Source of the DNA: Rhopalosiphum padi
Lineage: Eukaryota > Arthropoda > Insecta > Hemiptera > Aphididae
Assembly (NCBI RefSeq): GCF_020882245.1
Contig: NC_083599.1
Span: 45,534,748 to 45,598,747 of the forward strand
Direction of reading: 5' to 3'
DNA: 64,000 bases
Shown here: positions 25,344 through 39,260 of the stretch, in pieces
Numbering within the stretch: the stretch's first letter is position 1
Layout: each line of letters begins with the position of its first letter
Made by a program: the position numbers and the translations under genes
The notes under the pieces: model-generated
Databases searched by the model: none
What the model saw: the letters and a program-made list of their open reading frames with translations, nothing else
What the model was told of the DNA's origin: nothing

Positions 25344-27562
25344 ATGTTTTTGAATACTATTCGTGCATTGTCGTCTACACTTTTCAAAGCATCAAGTGGT
25401 TTAACAACCGGCAATAAAATTGTGTCTGTAAGTTTATACCAATACATTACCTACCTTATTTATTTTTCATTAAACTATATACCTTTAATTTAACTGAACT
25501 TTATTTCTATTTAGAACAATGGAAGAAATTTGTACACCAGCTTAGTGAAATATAATGAATTGTCTACTAAAGATGAAACACAACGAGATTCACCAAAAGA
25601 TAGGTCGACTGTGATTCCGGCTGAAACTAGCATTGAGTATTTGAAAAGTGATGGTATGAAACTATGAAATTATACACATACATTATTTTTTAGAATAAAT
25701 AAATATTTCTATTGAATTATTTTCTAATAGATACAGAATCTTCAATCACAATGTTGATTTATTTTCCTTCTTTTATGAACCAAAAATGACATAGAATGCT
25801 TATCAATATTACCACAAAGGTTAATGTAATCCAAAAAAACATCAAAACATTAGTTTTGCAATAAGTAAAAAAGGTGTCTTGCTTAAATATTATTTATTTT
25901 TCAATGATTTAAGAATATCCATTGCCTAATTTCCTATGAATTAGATTATGTCAATGTAGTAAATGGTAAATAATGGTTTAGTTTTACTAAAAATCAATTC
26001 ATTTTTTTTTAGATTTTAAATCTTTAATAATAAAAAGCACCTTAGTTCATTTTCACAAACAGCTATTTGTAAAATATTTTCTAATTTTTAAGTTAATAAA
26101 ACAGTAAAATACTGTTATATTTAATGAAATCATGAAATATTAAACATGTACAAATAAAAAAAAAAAATTATTCATATGGAAATTACTAAAAACTTAAAAT
26201 ATACTTCATGTTAAGTTTTATTTTATAATTTATGCAATACAATATTATCAAAGAATATTCAAAATTATAATTAATAAATAATCTTTTTACTTATTTTAGT
26301 TGTTTTGGTTTATTAGTTTATATTTTTATTAACTGATTATTTATTTTATAATAACAAAGACATTAAAATTAAAAATAAATTTAAAGAGTAATTAATATTA
26401 CCTATACATTCTGTAATTTAACAAAAAAATCTAGAACTAAGATTACCAAAACATAAATCATCATCTTATAAATTTGAATTGTTTTTGCAATAGCCTTGCA
26501 ATTTGATTATTATATTTTTCCTAATTACACAGGTTTTTAATTAAAAATAATTATGAGTAACTTTAATATTTTATTTATCTATAGCATATAAAGCCACTTA
26601 TAGAAATGATCCTGTGTGGAAAGAATATCGCAGAAATCACAAAGGAAGTATTCCACCAAATAAAACTAGAAAAACATGTATTGTGAGTTGAAAATTAAAT
26701 TACATTGTTTATAGTACTAATATATAATAATTATATGTATTCATATTTAGAGGTCTGATATGATTGCAACTGGTAATCCATGTCCAATATGCCGTGATGA
26801 ATACCTCATACTTGACTATAGGAATGTGGATTTGCTCAAACAATTCATATCTCCTTATTCTGGAAAACTATTATCCTATAAGTATGTATATTAATTTTAT
26901 GTGAAATTTATAATTAATTGGTATTTAGATTTTAGAAAAAAAAACTCATTTGATATTATTTTTACAGTTTTCATTATTTGAATAATAAAAGTTTTAAAGA
27001 TAATCATATTTATTTATTAATATTCTCCATGATAGATATAAAATATAACAAAATCAAAATATCAGTTTTAATTTTTTTTTTTATTATTATTATTATATTT
27101 GAATACTAAAACCTTGTATTTTAAAAACTTAAAATGTATAGTTATGTATTGCATTTATGGTAAACTTCATAAACATTTTATAAATAAGAAAAAATAAAGT
27201 TTAAGCACTATTGTATAACATTTATATTAGTTTTAACAATTTTATCTAATAGATTATTATACTGGTCAAAGATACCTCTACATTTAAAATTATTTTTTAT
27301 TTACATTATTATATGTAGAGGTACAAAAAAAAATATTAAATTTTTATAATTATTAACGATTACTGAATATTGATCATCTGTTCACTAATTTATATAATAT
27401 TGATATGATATATATATATATTTTTACAGATTAACTGGAATTTGCCAAAAACAGCATGAAAAATTGATAGTTGCCGTAAAAAAAGCCAAAGACTGGGGAT
27501 TCATTAAATTTGATCTTCCAATTAAACATTACAATTATGATGAATTTAAAAATTCAAATTAG
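25344..27562 (+). CDS. mRpS18B: Mitochondrial small ribosomal subunit protein S18B (mS18B/bS18 family)
   Basis: Five exons: 25344-25427, 25515-25653, 26585-26682, 26751-26881 and 27430-27562, giving 194 residues with matching phases at every junction. The product is a zinc-binding protein of the small subunit of the mitochondrial ribosome. Recognition rests on YRNDPVWKEYRRNHKGSIPP, then TRKTCI, the CxxC-type NPCPICRD, the DYRNVDLLKQFISPYSG block, and LTGICQKQHEKLIVAVKKA followed by DWGF. This order is that of the S18B paralogue rather than S18A or S18C. The first 30-40 residues are rich in S, T, R and K without acids (MFLNTIRALSSTLFKA), as in a mitochondrial presequence. Intron 4 is about 550 bp. 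AATAAA at 27797 and 27808 follow the stop. Confidence 0.95.
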
Positions 27563-27796
27563 TATAATGTTTCAAACATAAATAATGTAATTGAACTTGT
27601 ACAAAAATACATGTTTGATTTTGTAGCTGCACATTTGTATAATTGTGTTATTTGTTTTAATAATATTTTTATAGTTTTATACTATGGGTAAGTTGATAGA
27701 GTTATATTAAAAATTATTTACAATATACACAAATTAGTAATAATTGTGTTGCTACAATATTTAAATTTAAGTGAGCAGTCAATGTATGATACAATG

Positions 27797-27813
27797 AATA
27801 AATATAAAATAAA
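27797..27813 (+). terminator. Polyadenylation signals of the mS18B gene
   Basis: Two AATAAA hexamers (27797-27802 and 27808-27813) lie about 235 bases after the stop codon and could mark the transcript end. The motif is frequent by chance in this DNA. Confidence 0.35.
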
Positions 27814-28974
27814 AGGCCTTTACAAATTTAATCTTTAATTTTTTTTTAAAGTTATTAATGGAAAATAAACATTTAATGATTAGTATTTATATATAAATAA
27901 ATGAATAAATATTATGAATTACTGATGTAATAAGTGAATTTAATGCATAAGTATTTTGTATAAATTAAATGTCAATATTTAATTTTTTTTTAAATATTGT
28001 TCATTAATCATAATAATAATTTCACAAAAAAATGTTTAAATATGATTATAGCTATATAATTTAAAAAATGTTTATGTTTTTAATTTTATTGAAGTAAAAT
28101 GTAATTATATATTAACAACTTTTAATACTCCAATCAGATATTTTTCAACTATAAATAAAATAGCAAAATAAAAGGTAGATATTTACATCTTGATTTCAAT
28201 GCATAAATTATTTTTAACTATGTTAAAACTATAATTACATACTATAATATACATTACTTTTAATAGTAGAGTTGGTTTTTTAACGTCCTAGTGTTAGAAT
28301 ATTTGAGTAGGTATTTTATATACATAAATATACTGATGATATTTTTATTGAATATTTGAATGTTGCCAACTGCTTACTGTATAATATAGGGAAAAATAAT
28401 TATGGTTATTTGGTATACAAAATAGTGTGTTGTACTACATCATACAACCATTTAATGAAATTGAATTGTTTTTTTCTTATTACAAAACTATTAAAATTCA
28501 CTCACAAATAAAAATAAAGTAAATATAATTGGTATAAAAAATGAATAAATAAAAACTATTTTGCTGATATCAACTGTAGGTAAAAACAAATGATTATTAT
28601 TATTTATGTTATTTATGAAATTATCCTGGATTTCTGTCTGAATGGATATCTAATACTCTAATATAGACCTATAGGTATAGTATATACCTATCTTGTGTAG
28701 TTGTGTGTTTATATATATATATGTGTAATATTATTTTGTGGAGAGTTGTTATTATTTGTCGAATGAATTTAACGTAAATTGTTCAACTGTATATAAAGTT
28801 AATATGATCAATATGCAACTATAAACTAGCATGCAGTACAGCCTGCACCCAACATTAAAGTAAATTAACGTTGGTATAAGTAATGTGAAACGATTTTGAA
28901 CTTGAAACAAAACCAGATTCATTACAACTATTAATATTGTTATAATTTTTGTAATAATTTACTTAATATGCACT

Positions 28975-29130
28975 AAAAGGGAGGTGGACAATAGGTCACC
29001 GCTCTGCAGTGCTTAAAGGTTATAGTAGTCACGTTTCCTCGTCATTGAGAAAGTCACTATATAGTATATAGAATGTGTTAAAATTTAATTTAATAATAAA
29101 TATTAATTCATTGTGTTAAAAAAAAGATTC
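28975..29130 (-). repeat. Isolated end of repeat family A
   Basis: Shares, in order, GGTGGACAATAGGTCACCGCTCTGCAG, a degraded CACTATA block, ATGTGTTAAAATTTAATT and GATTCTGAGAGAAG with the outer tail and terminus of family A seen at 20331-20480 (reversed) and 52321-52440. The body of the element is missing. Confidence 0.5.
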
Positions 29131-29308
29131 TGAGAGAAGACGCCTAGACTGTCTATTAGCCAATGTCACTTAAAATATCTGTACTCGTATTTCCAGGTAT
29201 TATACTTGTGCTATTATAATATCTACAGTAGATTGAATTATTTTTTTCAGAACGCATTGCATTGCATTTATTATATTATTAATTATCATTAACTCTAAAA
29301 ATATGTTA

Positions 29309-32300
29309 GCGATTCTCAACCTTTTTGGATTCATTATTCATGACATCTTTATTCATGAGAATTCAACACTGCATCGCCTTTACATTAAAATATTAATTAA
29401 TTTAAACCACACATTTGAGACGAAAATATGAATGCTTTAAAAAAACATAGTCCTTAGACAAATAATAATTACACATTTGATTTTAGTTGTAGTATTGAAA
29501 GCACATTGACATTTCAGGCCTAAAGAATAAATAGATAAAATATAAAGATAATATTGCTGTATGCCGTTTAACATAAACAATTATTTTTATTATTAGGTAT
29601 TTACAAAAAAAGAAAAACAAATATACGATAACTTAATTTTTTCAAATAAAATTGTTGTATTGCCTCCGTTGTCATGTAATTGCCACCAACGTCAGAACAA
29701 CATATTTACCTAATAATAGAAGTAATTAGAAAAAAAGTAGAATAGTATTTTTTAAACTAAAGTAATAAAAATAATATTTCAAAATTTATTTCATTTAAAT
29801 ATCCAATTTTGTTGAATTTAAACACAAAATATGTATAAAAAAAAATTGGGCATTCGTTTTTTCAGATTTCTTATTAGGAATCTTCTATTAAATTATTTTC
29901 AAGTATTATAGCTTTTAAAATGTAACATTTTCTAAATTTTTAACTATAAAAAAAATTTGAAAATATTTGTAGAATTTTGTTAAAATTTGAACTTTAAACA
30001 CTTACAAATGAATATTGTGCCTATGTGGCTATGTATTTTAGATATATTTTAAATTCCATAAGAACTTTTTTAGGATCTTGTATTAAATTTACAAGCATTT
30101 TGCGTAGTTTATAATTTTTTTTTATTAATATTTGTTATTGGAAAATGAATATTATTATTAAAATTATTTATAGAAAAAAGAATAAATACATTTTGAAAAT
30201 TTTAAACATTACATAATGAATAGTGAGAAGAATAACATATTTTTCTGAAACTATAGGTATAAATACTAATATTATAATTATTTATCAGTAGGTATTATTA
30301 TATTAATAAAAGTGGTAAAATATTAATATGTATAGTCTATTCCAAATAAGATCAGATTAGTATGTTTCGTTGTTGTAACAAAATACTGATTAATAATGTA
30401 ATTATTCTTTGTAGCTTTTACTTCAATAGATATATAAATAAAGTAGGTATTTCTATATTATTTTTATTAAGCATACCTATCATGGAATTTTTTTTATTGA
30501 AAATACGAACTTAAACATCCGAATAATAATCTTAATAGTTACATACAATTATACTGACAATTTTTAAAATTATAAAAACTGATAACTACAAAGTATATTG
30601 TGTTTTAGTGTTTATAAATTTTCACCACTATAATAATAAATATATTTATTTAATTAACATACCATTACCTTTAGGACAACCTCTGGCGGTCGCGGGATTC
30701 TACCAAGTTTCCTTCGAATTAGCCAGCGGTTTTATTATGCTATGTAAAATGGATGGGTGACCAATTTAATTTTTTTCATACATTTTTTTTTTATATTTCT
30801 ATACAATTATTATTTGTGTTACAAAAAAGGTTAAAAATGTAATACAAAGTGCCTCATACGTTTTCTATAAATTAAACGAATTTATAAACGATAAAATTTA
30901 TCATTGAAAATTAATTTCATGATATATCAATTGTATATTTGTAAATGAAAAAAAATTATTCGTGGCAATTTAAAATTGTGTGTATTATATTATTACGAAT
31001 TTTACTATACACAATGAAATTTTTGATTCATTTTAAAATATTATCATCTATTTTATACTATTAACCTATTTTTACTGTTGTACGGTATTTACAGAAAGAT
31101 CAAAGATGTTATTAAATTGTAAGTTATAAAAGTTTATGTAATATGGTTTGAATACATATAATTATAATAATTATAAATACTAGTAATATCATAAATGCAA
31201 TAGGTATAAAAAATTATATCAACTTGCCGTATGTAAGTAATATTGAAATTTGAAAGTAAAATAATTTACTAGCTTAAATTTCTAAGCTTTTTGAACAATC
31301 GAATATTTTGAGCTTAAAGAAAAATAATTAAGATATTTTAAAAATTATACATTAAGTTCTTAAATTTAATTAACAATTAGGTGAGAATTTAGATATTATA
31401 GAATATTTTTAGATTAAGAAAATCTTTTGAAGGTAAAATGTTATTTCATATATTATTTTTCACGTTGGATATGTGTGGACTATACTGCAGTTGTCAATAT
31501 TTTAACTTCAGACGTTTATAAAAAAATAATAGTGACTGCTGATAATTTTTGAATTCAGAATAATTTCATTTTTTTTTTAAGCTATAGTTACATAATAAAT
31601 TACTAAATAATTTTGAAAAAAAAATTTACTATGACTCTCGTATTCAATTTTCAAAGCTTAGCTAGTTAGCTATATTAATATAATATTTTAAAGTTTGACT
31701 GGTTATATATATAAAAAAAAGAAATAGAACTGTATTTTAAATATTTTTATTTTAATAACATAATACATAAATAAATCGATAATATTTTATTCTAGCAATT
31801 CTATGAAATTATATAACTTATAAGAAACAGTGTATTAATACATTTTGGAGTCTAAGTTTTTATATTTTAAAATTAAAAATGAAGTTTTAACTTTGAGATA
31901 ATTCGCAAATGTTCGTGATTTTGAATTGTTATTTACGAATATATGTTCATATCATGTTACCTTGCTTTAAACATATAAACATTTATATATGTACAAAACA
32001 TGCATACAAAAATTATATTGTATCAGTGCTACTTAAATTGTTTTATCATGGACCCCCTAAATTTAATGTGAAACTGTCAAGACTCTCTTAATCAAAATCA
32101 TTAATTATTTTTTCTTAATTATAAATATAGTGATAAACTCTCCCGATGTAATAACAATTTTATTATTATTAAATAATAGTTAGGTATCTAATATTAGACT
32201 TTATCGACAATGATTAATCATATGGTCGGTTATTTAATAACTATAAATAACCGAAAATATTTTAAATAATTAAATATTTCACAGTATACCACTCATATAG

Positions 32301-32350
32301 CTACGGCCCCTTAGAGACCCGTGGCCCCCAGTTTGAGAAGCACTGTGCTA
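29309..32350. mobile_element. Possible large hAT-like element (weak)
   Basis: The left phrase GCGATTCTCAACCTTTTTGG and the inverted right phrase CAGTGCTTCTCAAACTGGGG both follow the pattern of hAT termini (CAGTGnTTCTCAAnCT). They face each other across about 3 kb. There is no transposase frame between them and I could not find a target duplication, so they may belong to two different element remnants. Confidence 0.3.
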
Positions 32351-33599
32351 TATTATAACTGTTAACATTTTTTATTGATTTATAATAAACTTATTCATGT
32401 GCGTTAATATAATTTAACAAAATGGATTTTTCAAATTAATAAATAATCAAATGTTATATAGACATATAATGAACTGTAGGGATATAAATTGTTTTAACAA
32501 TTTTTCCCTAACATTACACATAATATGCACTCATATTTTATAAGTTAAAAATTAAATGAAATATTGTATCTGTATGTTATAAAAGTATAAACTATAAAGT
32601 ATTAAGTATAATATATATATATACAAATCTATACTACGATTCAGTTTATAAAATCTAACAGTTTAGACTTTAGACCATAATTTTTTTGGTAAATCTAAGC
32701 TAGTTCCCGCTAAAAATTGTTTTTGAATGCATACGTAAATTTTCATTGTCTTTTAGTTTCAAATAATAGTACAATATTGAATATACACCATTATCTTGCT
32801 TTTCTAGCATATCGATGTAATCGAAGCCAGATGAGTGTACACAGTATACTCAGTTTAATGGTAGTAAGTGATATTATTCTATCCTATTATACTTATAGAA
32901 TATGTTGTTAGTACATCATTTTAAATTTTATAACATGTTTGTTTTCAATACGTAAATTATTAATACTAGTTATTTATAATTATTCTATAGTCATTTTTTT
33001 TTTGTATAACAACTATAATATAAAGGATACTCAATTGATGATATTATGATTTATATTTAATATTTTTATTTATATAAGTATAATATTTATAGATATATAT
33101 ACAGCATTATATAGTCTACAAGTATAATAATCATCAGCTTTGTCAAATAAAACAACGTGTTCTTTAAGGTGTTTAAAAGTTTAAATATTATTTTTATAAT
33201 ACCAAATACCAATGCATTCAGTGTACATCACGGTAGATTATACATAAATAAAAACATGAAATACTTTTAATATCTAATTAAAAACTAATAAAATATAATT
33301 AGAAAATATTTTTTCTACGAATTCTGTGATTAATAATAATCGATCACATTTTTTACTCCAATAAAGATATAGAGCAGCATAAAGTTAATAAAAATAATAA
33401 TATGTAAAAACATAAAAAATAGTTATAATATAATTTACGAGTATTATGAGCAAAATATAAAAGGATCGCTTTTAGAATTATGTTTAAATATAAACACAAA
33501 ACACAGATAACCTAACCTATGTTGTATAATTTATATAAGCTATTGAATATCATACTATTTCAAAATCGTAAAAAGTTTGAATTCTTATAATTATAGGTA

Positions 33600-34039
33600 C
33601 CTATATACAGGGCCATATTTACCATTAAGCAGGATAGGCAACTGCTTATGGCCTCCGTTATTGGAGGGCCTCGGATTTTTATGAACCTTATTTTTTTTTT
33701 AGAGTACTACTTTCATCATATAAAATAAATATAATAAACATATAATATTTCAAAAAAATAAAATAATTAATCCTTATCAGCGTAAAATGTAAATGAAAAT
33801 AATAGGTACAAGAAATCTGTAGCTTGTAGAGATAAAAAAATGTATAACATTATAATTATGTTTGTGAAAATGTATAACTGTATATGTAAATACTAAATTG
33901 TAATAAATTATTATTTTGTTTTATACAACACATTTGTGGAGGGGGGCTATGGTTAAACATGCTACTGTTGACAATAAGGGGCCACATTTTTTATTTTGCT
34001 TAAGGCCACAAAATGCATAAATCAGGCCCTGCCTCAATA
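33600..34039. mobile_element. hAT-like MITE with 8-bp target duplication
   Basis: Positions 33608-34031 (424 bp) start CAGGGCCATATTTACC and end with the inverse of CAGGGCCTGATTTATGC. Flanks CCTATATA (33600-33607) and CCTCAATA (34032-34039) match at six of eight positions. Near both ends the words TAAGCA and GGCC are arranged in mirror fashion. No coding capacity. Confidence 0.7.
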
Positions 34040-36299
34040 TAATACATACCAAAGTAATATAATACGTTTTGAGAAGTGTGATGAGAATTTGACAGAGAGA
34101 AACTCTCAGATAGCCATTGAGTACTTAATAAAATATGTCAACTAAGTGTCTAAGTTACGCGCTCAGCTCGTAAAGTAAAATAATTGGTAAATTAACTAAT
34201 AAGTATAGGTATCAAATAACAATAATATGACGTATTCAATTGTTATATTAAAAAAATTATATGTTTTTTTTTATTTGGTTCATTAATTTGTCTGTATAAC
34301 ATATTTTATTTATATTTATATTGATATTGTTTCTTATTTTATATTTGTATATACCACATAATATGCGTGTATGTCATAATATTGTCAAACCTGTGTCTAT
34401 TGAATACGGGAACTTGTTTTATAAATGTACCAACCATAATTATTATTTATTATTATTTATTACTCATTAGTCATTATTAAAATTATTATCTATACTTAGT
34501 AATTATTTATTTATTGAAATGTAAACGCCGACTTGCCTCAATACCTATATGTACTATATATATATGTATATTATGTATTATATACCACGTATTATATTAA
34601 AATTTTAAATATAAACTAAAAAGTATACATCAAAACTTATTAGTACAATAAATTTCTTTTTTAAATAATATCATCTTATTTTTATTGTCTTATTTTTGTC
34701 ATATAGCTTTTCAAAATATTATCTATAAGCACGTCCAACCATTGGTCCAATCAACATGCAGTTGTTGGAGATAATGATAACTTTTTGCTTCTATTATAAT
34801 TTATAATATCCACTAGACAAATATGTATAGAACGTGGAGATTGGAGATATTTAATTTATAATAATTTATAAAATAGTTATTAAGCGAGAAGATACTTACA
34901 TTTGTTTTAGTTACAGCAATTTTACTAAATCTCTAATATAAATTAAAATTGTTCGGTATCGAACGGCATTTAAATTAAAAATGGATTTTATCTTTGTGGT
35001 ATAAGTACATACAAAATGAATTTATTATAATTGTATAATTATTATTATTATAAAATCACTATAAAAATATGATAGAAAAGTATTATTTATACCTACACAT
35101 GAACTGTATATTAATAAATGAAAAGTCAGGCAGACAAATTGTTTCGTTTGAACTATGAATATGAATATTAGAAATTCACAGTTTATAATTTTAGCGAGCG
35201 GAAGTAGTTGATCGTTCGAAAATTCGAGCAGATTCGCTGTGTGATTTTGCTCATATGGCCATATAAATATGCTATTTGAAATTTGAATAAACCATAAACC
35301 ATGTTTAATAATGAGTGGTTATCCGTCGAGGGCTAAACTTTTTTATGTATACCAGCATTGACCATTGTGTACATGTGTTTTGTGTACATACACAGACGGA
35401 GACACTTAAGTTATTTTTTTATGTGAGATACAAGAATTTATGTAGTTTAAGCAAATATAGTAGGTTACCTATATTTATACATCATTGAAACTTCCTTGAG
35501 AACTTATATTTTTTTTGTGTAACTCAAACAGTTTTGACATACTTTATAACACGTTTACGTATACTATTATATCCATTAATATCCATTCATCATGTATATT
35601 AGATCAATGGCATTTTTTTTTTGTATTTGTTAAACCTATGGTTTTATTTTTGAAAGGGAGTACCCAATAGTTAATATCCATTATCCACACGACCACACTA
35701 CTAATTAAAATGTACAAGAAAATATCCAGTACTGTCCACTACTATTTAAACAAAACAAAAATGGTTTTTTCTAAGGACATAACATCATGGTTAATGGTTA
35801 TCTAAATAGGAATTAGAACTGAGTTTAACTATATCGGGTTGGTAAAACTATACACGACTATAAAGCGCCACAAACCCGTTTAAAATCGGAAATAGGTAGA
35901 AACGCGATCTTTTAAAGAAGTAAAAATTTTATCTTAGGATTATTAGTCAGTTAAAAAGACGCAGTGGACGATAGGCGATTTTTTTGAAAAATGAATTATA
36001 AAATTATTAAACTAATAAAAGTTGTATAATCTATATAAATTAGTTATTGATTACACAATTCATATTTTGTAGATTATAAATCAACCTCATTATGGAATTT
36101 TACAATATTTTTATATCCAGGTAATAGTGGTAATACGATTTAAATTCGTTTTTAGGAACATATTATTATAGACCGAGTACTCGAAACTTTGAGTACTTTT
36201 TACTTAATTTGAGTTATATTTATATTTAGAATAATATATATGATCGGAAGGGACTTTTTTCCTGTTTACCCTCTATTAAAAACTTTGTGCTACACTCAG

Positions 36300-36960
36300 A
36301 CATCGAGCGACACTTTGCATGACCCGGGCGGAATCGATAAACGACGAATATAATATATAACATAACGCGTTCAACGCACACACTCACGTAAAAGTGCAGT
36401 GGTGAATGTGAGGGTGTGAGTCGTGCAGGGTGTGAGGGGTGCGAAACGGAAAAAAAAAGGAAAACCCGATCGGCAAAAAGCTCGACAATCGTATAAAATG
36501 TATCTATACGTGTATCATGGTCGCGCGAACGGTGTTTCGAGCTCGTTGCGCCGGCAACACTGCGGTATCGAGCACGGCGCGCCGCCGACCGAGTACATCG
36601 CCGCCGACGTTATTCGCACGCCGTCGCCGCGCCACCGTATACGTCGGCGATTCCCTTCGCAGCGTATTTTCGTTGTGCGCGCCTGCCCGTCATCATCGAT
36701 CGCCGCTGCAGCCGACCCACCGCCGCCGCCGCCGCCGCCACCGATACCATTTTCACCGGTCCCGCGAAAGCTGACTGTCGCGCGCGTACGTCAGTCTCAG
36801 TCATCGCCGCGCCCGATTAACCACGAGAACACCACCCGACTTGCAGTTTACCCGGTTACCGATTCGGGTCAATCGCATCCCTCGGCCGGTCGCGCCCCAC
36901 TTTCCGTGAACAGACGCGCTCCGTTCCGCCGACCTACCCCGGAACCGCGCGGTCGCCGCC
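36300..36960 (+). promoter_or_regulatory. GC-rich promoter and 5' UTR of the plus-strand beta-subunit gene
   Basis: This block is dense in CG dinucleotides, with a CCG run at 36720-36740, against an AT-rich background. It ends at the beta-subunit start codon. TATAAAA at 36492-36498 could be a TATA box. TCAGTC at 36791-36796 fits the arthropod initiator. ATGs at 36498 and 36518 open two long frames that run past or toward the main start in other frames, so either transcription starts downstream of them or they act as upstream ORFs. Confidence 0.55.
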
Positions 36961-39203
36961 ATGGTCAAGCACAACACGGACACGAACGGCATTGGGTACG
37001 AATGGGAGTACGCCAAGGTGAAGGATGACCGGACGATATGGCAGAAGATCATCATGGGCATTTACAACCCTAGCTCGCACGAGTTTCTCGGCCGGTCTGC
37101 CAAGAGTTGGGGTAAATACGTATACATATGTATTATATAATACATATTATGACAGGTGTACTTACCTTAAATAAACACGACGAGACGCACCTGACCGTTA
37201 TTGTGCATTAGATAATACGTATTCAATTATTTTATATTATAATATAATTATATCTGCAAACGGTTAGTCACTTGACATAGTTTACGAGGGATGACTGGGG
37301 GTGGAGGGTCGATAGGGTCGCTTACACAAGTATGTACCTAAACACTAAATATTATATATTTCCTACGGATTTTGAATTTAAAAACAAAATGTTTGGTAAT
37401 TTATTATAGTGATCTGGTTTCTATTCATAATACATCACGGTTGACATCGTGGATACTTATATATATATTATAAATAGGTAGCAGTATTGCTAATCGCTGA
37501 TAATTTTGTTATTGTTATTATACTCGGCTAGGGTTTTCCAATCTTCCCATTCAGACACCATAACAAATCACGTCTTCACCACTAGTCGTGGTGCGTGTTA
37601 CCCACGCATCATCGGTGTGCCCACGCACAACTTGCATACCCACCCGGACCACACCTCACGCGTGTATAGTACCACTTACTCCCTCATACGTATACCTCAC
37701 CTATGTAAGTGCCGTGCGGAAGACACGCTTTTATCGCGCTGTTCGTGTACGAGCCTAGCGATTTCGGAATTGATTTTTTCCGACACGATTTGGATATATA
37801 AATTATCACGTGCATGATGAATTATAGTAATTGGGTCACAGGGATTACACTGGATTTTGGTGACCCTTTCCGCACAGGAGGGAGGGGGCCGAAAAACGTT
37901 TGAATTAATTTAGCTTTCGCTTTAAACACTGTAGATCTACGCGATTACTCGTGGTTCACTCAATGATGGTTTTTTCATATCACTTTACATTTTTAATTTT
38001 TACCAATTATTATACCATATATAATTCGGCGGCACTCTCAAATGAAATCGATTAATAGCTCATTTATAAATACAATATAGTTGCTATTTTATACCTTTGT
38101 TGGTTTATGAACAAATGAGTTCATTTAATGTGACCATCATCGTTTGAAAGGGGCCCAGATCCTCACCTCTTCAGCACCTAAGATCACCAGCTACACCCTA
38201 TACCTATATATTAGGTAATTGTATTATACCCGTGTATCTAGTATATAGTTTAATGCAGTAAATTCTGGACAGAAGTGCGTGTGCTTGTACCGAGATCAAT
38301 TACGCACGACAAATATATAAATGCTTTACACAAGGAAAACGAACGAAAACATCATTCGCGATGATAAAAGTCTAAAAGTCGCAAGCTGACCGATACTGCT
38401 AGCGTATGTACGCATGTAAATGTTCATCGCAGAAATGGTTTTTCTTTCCTTTTTTTATACACGCCACCGAATGTACAGACAGTACATGACACTTCAAGAA
38501 TATAGATACACACTCGCACACACACACAAATACGCGTACACAGTGTTCGTATACACACGTTGACTGTATGCCTATAAGTAGCGGTAGTCGGTGAGATCTT
38601 ATTTCCTCGTAACATTAACTTAAACATTTTTGTTTCTGTCATTTTTCCGATCTTTTTTAGCTTTTTTTTTTTTTTACTTGAAAGTTATAAGAACGTATAA
38701 ACAAACACAGGACTAGGAGATACATTTAGAGTTTAGACTATTTGACGACGTGAAGAGTAAACACACTTATTTACGTGACATTAACTGGTCTAGTCGAGTA
38801 ATACGATGCGTGTAACAGAGTGCACCGGCTTGTACGAATCGATACCTAATATAAAATTGTGGTGGTGGTGACCTACGAACATAAAATATTAAAATAATTT
38901 ACGTATAATATATCTTTATCTTATACTTTATAAAAACCGATTGGATAAATTTTCCTAAGATTACCCATTTTATCAACCTCGACACCCCGTATTGTCAATA
39001 TATTCAATATTATTATAAATTATTTTTGTTATAACTTCATTATTACCTGGTAATATCTTTGTTGTTGGACGATATTATTGTACATATTAATGATTTTTTT
39101 TTTTAATCTATTTTACCTAATTGGTTTTCTTTGATATTGTAGTTGATCGCCACGGTGGGTGTGAAACATATTCCAGCGAATTCAGAATATAAACCCAATG
39201 TGA

Positions 39204-39260
<57 letters not shown>

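Larger units (their letters stand above)
27814..36299. other. 8.5-kb gene-free, repeat-rich spacer
   Basis: I find no supportable gene in any frame. Contents seen: a lone end of repeat family A (28975-29130), fragments resembling the interior of family A near 29880-30130, a loosely matched pair of hAT-like ends at about 29309 and 32348, and a hAT-like element at 33608-34031. The rest is A/T-rich sequence with short TA repeats. Confidence 0.5.

Noticed and set aside
36423..37028. Frame of 201 codons taken as a proline/arginine-rich protein
   Set aside because: Its first codon is GTG, and the GC-rich 5' region lacks stops by composition. Composition is driven by CCG repeats. The ATG-started part is treated only as a possible upstream ORF.
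37506..37817. Open frame of 103 codons in the beta-gene intron
   Set aside because: No splice context and no recognisable protein; GC-richer DNA leaves frames open by chance.
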